NCBI GenBank assembly: GCA_021647805.1
Contig: JAKITZ010000024.1
Location: 1-16,480, forward strand
Reading direction: 5' to 3'
Source: Robiginitomaculum sp.
GTDB lineage: Bacteria; Pseudomonadota; Alphaproteobacteria; Caulobacterales; Maricaulaceae
DNA: 16,480 nt
Shown here: in pieces, positions 14,681-16,480 of the stretch
How positions within the stretch are numbered: position 1 is the stretch's first letter
Layout: every line of letters starts with the position of its first letter
Made by a program: the position numbers and the translations under genes
Notes under the pieces: model-generated
Database searches by the model: none
What the model was told of the DNA's origin: nothing
What the model saw: only the letters and a program-made list of their open reading frames with translations

Positions 14681-15067
14681 TCAATTTCGAGGAGGCGGCG
14701 CGTCAAAAGCAAGCAAGTAGGCATAAGAAGCCAAAACAATAGGCGCTATAACCTCTGATTTGTCCTGATGGAGACTAGGAAGATATGTTTTTAACAACGC
14801 GGTTGCGCCAACGCTATGGGCAACACAATCAATTCCACAGTCCATATCTTGTGGACATGGCTGCTTGTCACAGCAATCGGTTTCTGCTGTGTGGTGGCTT
14901 TCGCTGCTGTCTTTGCTGCAAGCCTGATCGGTAATTTCCATGCTCTGTATAGAGCTTTGATCATATACTAAGGCCTGCACAGGAAATGCAAAGCCAAGTG
15001 ATATAACCACTATGACAAGGCTGGTAAATATTGCTTTCAAAGCATGTATATTTAGCTGGTACTGCAT
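14681..15067 (-). CDS. Exported Cys/His-rich small protein, putative copper-binding (CopL-like composition)
   Basis: 128 residues. There is an N-terminal signal or anchor (about 10-33), then a Cys/His/acid-rich stretch (about 45-85: ACSKDSSESHHTAETDCC, then CPQDMDCGIDC; eight Cys in about 35 residues), a moderately hydrophobic segment, and a C-terminus DAPPPRN. Small exported proteins of this make-up next to copper operons (CopL and similar) are thought to bind copper in the periplasm. I cannot place this one in a family from sequence alone. AGGGA lies 6 nt before the ATG. It is 191 bp upstream of cusC on the same strand, with the candidate operator and a repeat between them, so cusC may have its own promoter. 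Confidence 0.7.
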   Translation of the reverse strand: MQYQLNIHALKAIFTSLVIVVISLGFAFPVQALVYDQSSIQSMEITDQACSKDSSESHHTAETDCCDKQPCPQDMDCGIDCVAHSVGATALLKTYLPSLHQDKSEVIAPIVLASYAYLLAFDAPPPRN

Positions 15068-15088
15068 AAAGTCCCTTTGTATGCGACC

Positions 15089-15117
15089 TATGTAAGTCCA
15101 AGCAAGTTGCTATTCAA
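15089..15117 (-). promoter_or_regulatory. Possible sigma-70-like promoter for the Cys-rich protein
   Basis: On the minus strand TTGAAT (15117-15112) and TACATA (15094-15089) are separated by 17 bp, placing transcription about 15 nt before the ATG at 15067. Both boxes are imperfect. A small A/T hairpin (15120-15138) lies just upstream. Offered only as a candidate. Confidence 0.3.
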
Positions 15118-15157
15118 CTAATTTGTTTTCAACAAATTGTGAACAGGCATCTTGGTT

Positions 15158-15421
15158 TCAGGCAAATTTATTATATAGCGGTACAAATACCAAAGCGACC
15201 CACCAGCCATACAAATAACTTTCAACCAGTCCGATCAGAAAACCAACTGGAGTAAGCCAGACAAAACCCGGTAGTAATGATACCCACGCATCGTGCATGT
15301 GCATCGACATAGGAGTGATTAGACCCCAGATAATGCATGCCAGAAAGCTTATCGCAAAAAACAACGACATCGCCATTCCAACTCGCTTTAAGCTTAGTTT
15401 GTTTATTGTAGAATTACTCAT
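15158..15421 (-). CDS. DUF5676-type small membrane protein
   Basis: 87 residues with two membrane helices (about 15-37 and 55-80) and the text SLLPGFVWLTPVGFLIGLVESYLYGWWVALVFVPLYN, which is how members of the DUF5676 family end. The role is unknown; these proteins are commonly encoded near metal-transport genes. It overlaps the end of the cation diffusion facilitator reading frame by 8 nt (ATGAGTAA), so it was translated with it. Loss of the upstream frame could reduce its coupled translation, although the downstream part of the broken transporter could still be reinitiated. Confidence 0.75.
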   Translation of the reverse strand: MSNSTINKLSLKRVGMAMSLFFAISFLACIIWGLITPMSMHMHDAWVSLLPGFVWLTPVGFLIGLVESYLYGWWVALVFVPLYNKFA

Positions 15422-16297
15422 GGTTTTCTACTTTGCTTGGTGAAATAAAATCAAGATCATTAGTTTCGGTTTCGTCCTGACATTCGGTTTCCATCTGTAT
15501 TGTGCTAAAATATATACCAAAATCTTTTCGCAGAATTTCGTGTGCGACCGGAAATATTTTATCAGATGGTTGCGTTTTATCTATGTGACAATGCGCCGAA
15601 AACAGAAGTTTGCCCGAAGTAAGTGTCCAAGCATGAATATGGTGTAGATCAATAACCCCGGGTATTGCCTTTAACTTGCCAACCAAAGCATCAAGATCAA
15701 GGTCTTCAGGGGTGTTTTCCATCAAAATCCCAAAGGCTTCACGAATAATACCAAATGAAACCAGCAATAATACAACACCAAACGCCATGCCCAATATCGG
15801 ATCAATCGCGTAAAAACCGGTAAACTTGATCACCAGTGCCGCAACAATGATCAGCAAACTACCAATAAAGGTTTGCATGACGTGCCAGAATGCACCACGC
15901 ATATTTATGTCGCCTTTTTGCCCTTTGTATAATAATTTTAACGAAATGACTTCGGTAATCAAACCACCAAGAGCCGCCAGCAACATAGGAGTAGTTGGCA
16001 GGTCAATAGGATCATTTAAAAGCCGACATTAAGCAATGCGCCGACTATTTCCGCACGGTACGAGCCAAAGGTTCGAGACTTATCCGCTGGGCGCAGGGCA
16101 ATTCTTGCAGCAACAAATGCAAGCACTACCCCGCCAACTGCAGAAAACGTATGAAACGCGTCCGACAAAACAGAAATCGAGCCGGTGTAAATACCAATAC
16201 CAAGTTCAAGTAAGAAATAAATTCCGGTCAGCCAGCCGGTTATTATCAAAGCCTTGCTGTTTGCATTTGCCGGTGTGTGAGAGCCATGACCTTGCAT
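15414..16297 (-). pseudogene. Cation diffusion facilitator (CDF) transporter, disrupted by an internal deletion and frameshift
   Basis: Two adjacent frames are the halves of one CDF protein. The first (start at 16297, AGGAG 7 nt upstream, MQGHGSHTPANANS...) carries TM1 (about 15-38) and TM2 and ends EIVGALLNVGF-stop at 16016. The second, in another frame, is open from about 16030 and continues LLNDPIDLPTTPMLLAALGG (TM4), then TM5 (MRGAFWHVMQTFIGS), TM6 and a full C-terminal cytoplasmic domain (HHIHAWTLTSGK...FSAHCHI) to 15414. In family members a third helix of roughly 16-20 residues separates LLN from DPIDLP; it is missing here. A deletion of about 50 nt, not a multiple of three, explains both the loss of TM3 and the frameshift. 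The intact family exports divalent metals by proton antiport. A sequencing error is possible, but a missing helix is less typical of one than a single-base slip. Confidence 0.85.
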
Positions 16298-16330
16298 AAT
16301 AGTCTCCTTTTCGACTTGCGCAAAATACAC

Positions 16331-16480
16331 GCAACTTTTCTAATGTCTGGAACAGCTCCAACCTAAACTCGTCAAAGACAAGAATTCTGTGCCAAACTAC
16401 TCAAACTACTAAAGTACTCTAGCGATACATTTTACCAGCGGGAAAACCCGCTAGCTAATCATAGTTTTGCCCGCTTTAAA
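16331..16480. other. Upstream region of the CDF gene: MerR-like dyad and a small hairpin, no gene
   Basis: In the CDF direction, TGGAGCTGTTCCA (16347-16359 on the plus strand as TGGAACAGCTCCA) is a 13-bp dyad with one imperfect pair, similar in shape to MerR-family (ZntR/CueR) sites. It is followed by CATTAG, which could be a -10. A separate 6-bp hairpin AGCGGG-AAAA-CCCGCT is at 16437-16452, with no T-tract. No coding frame is supported here. Confidence 0.3.

Overview
The window looks like chromosomal DNA from an alphaproteobacterium with A+T-leaning composition. The evidence is a SAM-II riboswitch ahead of metF, a MetH that appears to start as a stand-alone homocysteine-methyltransferase gene, and intergenic palindromic repeats of the 'CTAGAGCATTT...AAAAGTGG...AAATGCGACCACTAAG' kind known from that class. 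I cannot name the genus.

Layout. (1) Positions 1-2050, minus strand: a methionine operon. A SAM-II riboswitch (1921-1980) is followed by a possible 33-codon leader ORF whose stop abuts the metF Shine-Dalgarno, then metF, then the 5' part of metH, which overlaps metF by 4 nt and runs off the left edge. (2) 2057-2220: a composite inverted-repeat element. (3) 2265-5120, plus strand: a large lipoprotein M16 zinc metallopeptidase. (4) 5129-5284: a nested repeat plus a perfect 16-bp dyad. (5) 5357-7987, plus strand: a metal-sensing block with a His-rich DUF2231 membrane protein, a secreted SnoaL/DUF4440-like protein, and an overlapping three-gene unit with the CnrY-CnrX-CnrH plan (membrane anti-sigma, periplasmic metal sensor, ECF sigma factor). 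(6) 7988-8632: gene-free DNA with a palindromic repeat, 17-bp direct repeats and the terminator of the opposing operon. (7) 16297-8633, minus strand: a cation diffusion facilitator broken by an internal deletion and frameshift, a DUF5676 membrane protein, a Cys/His-rich exported protein, and a complete cusCBA-type Cu(I)/Ag(I) efflux operon.

How they may work together. The sensor block and the efflux operon are convergent. Each has, about 70-85 bp upstream of its first start codon, a 38-40 bp dyad built on the same arm (TATA[T/C]TCAAAA). Each dyad lies exactly 14 nt from a copy of the same short intergenic repeat. That suggests shared metal-responsive control, but the dyad could instead be part of the repeat. 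The sensor has CnrX ligands at the spacing I recall for the Co/Ni sensor, while the adjacent pump has the three-methionine Cu/Ag pathway of CusA and a CusF-like copper domain fused to CusB. This pairing is the most interesting feature of the window. No tRNA, rRNA, CRISPR array, transposase or phage gene was seen.
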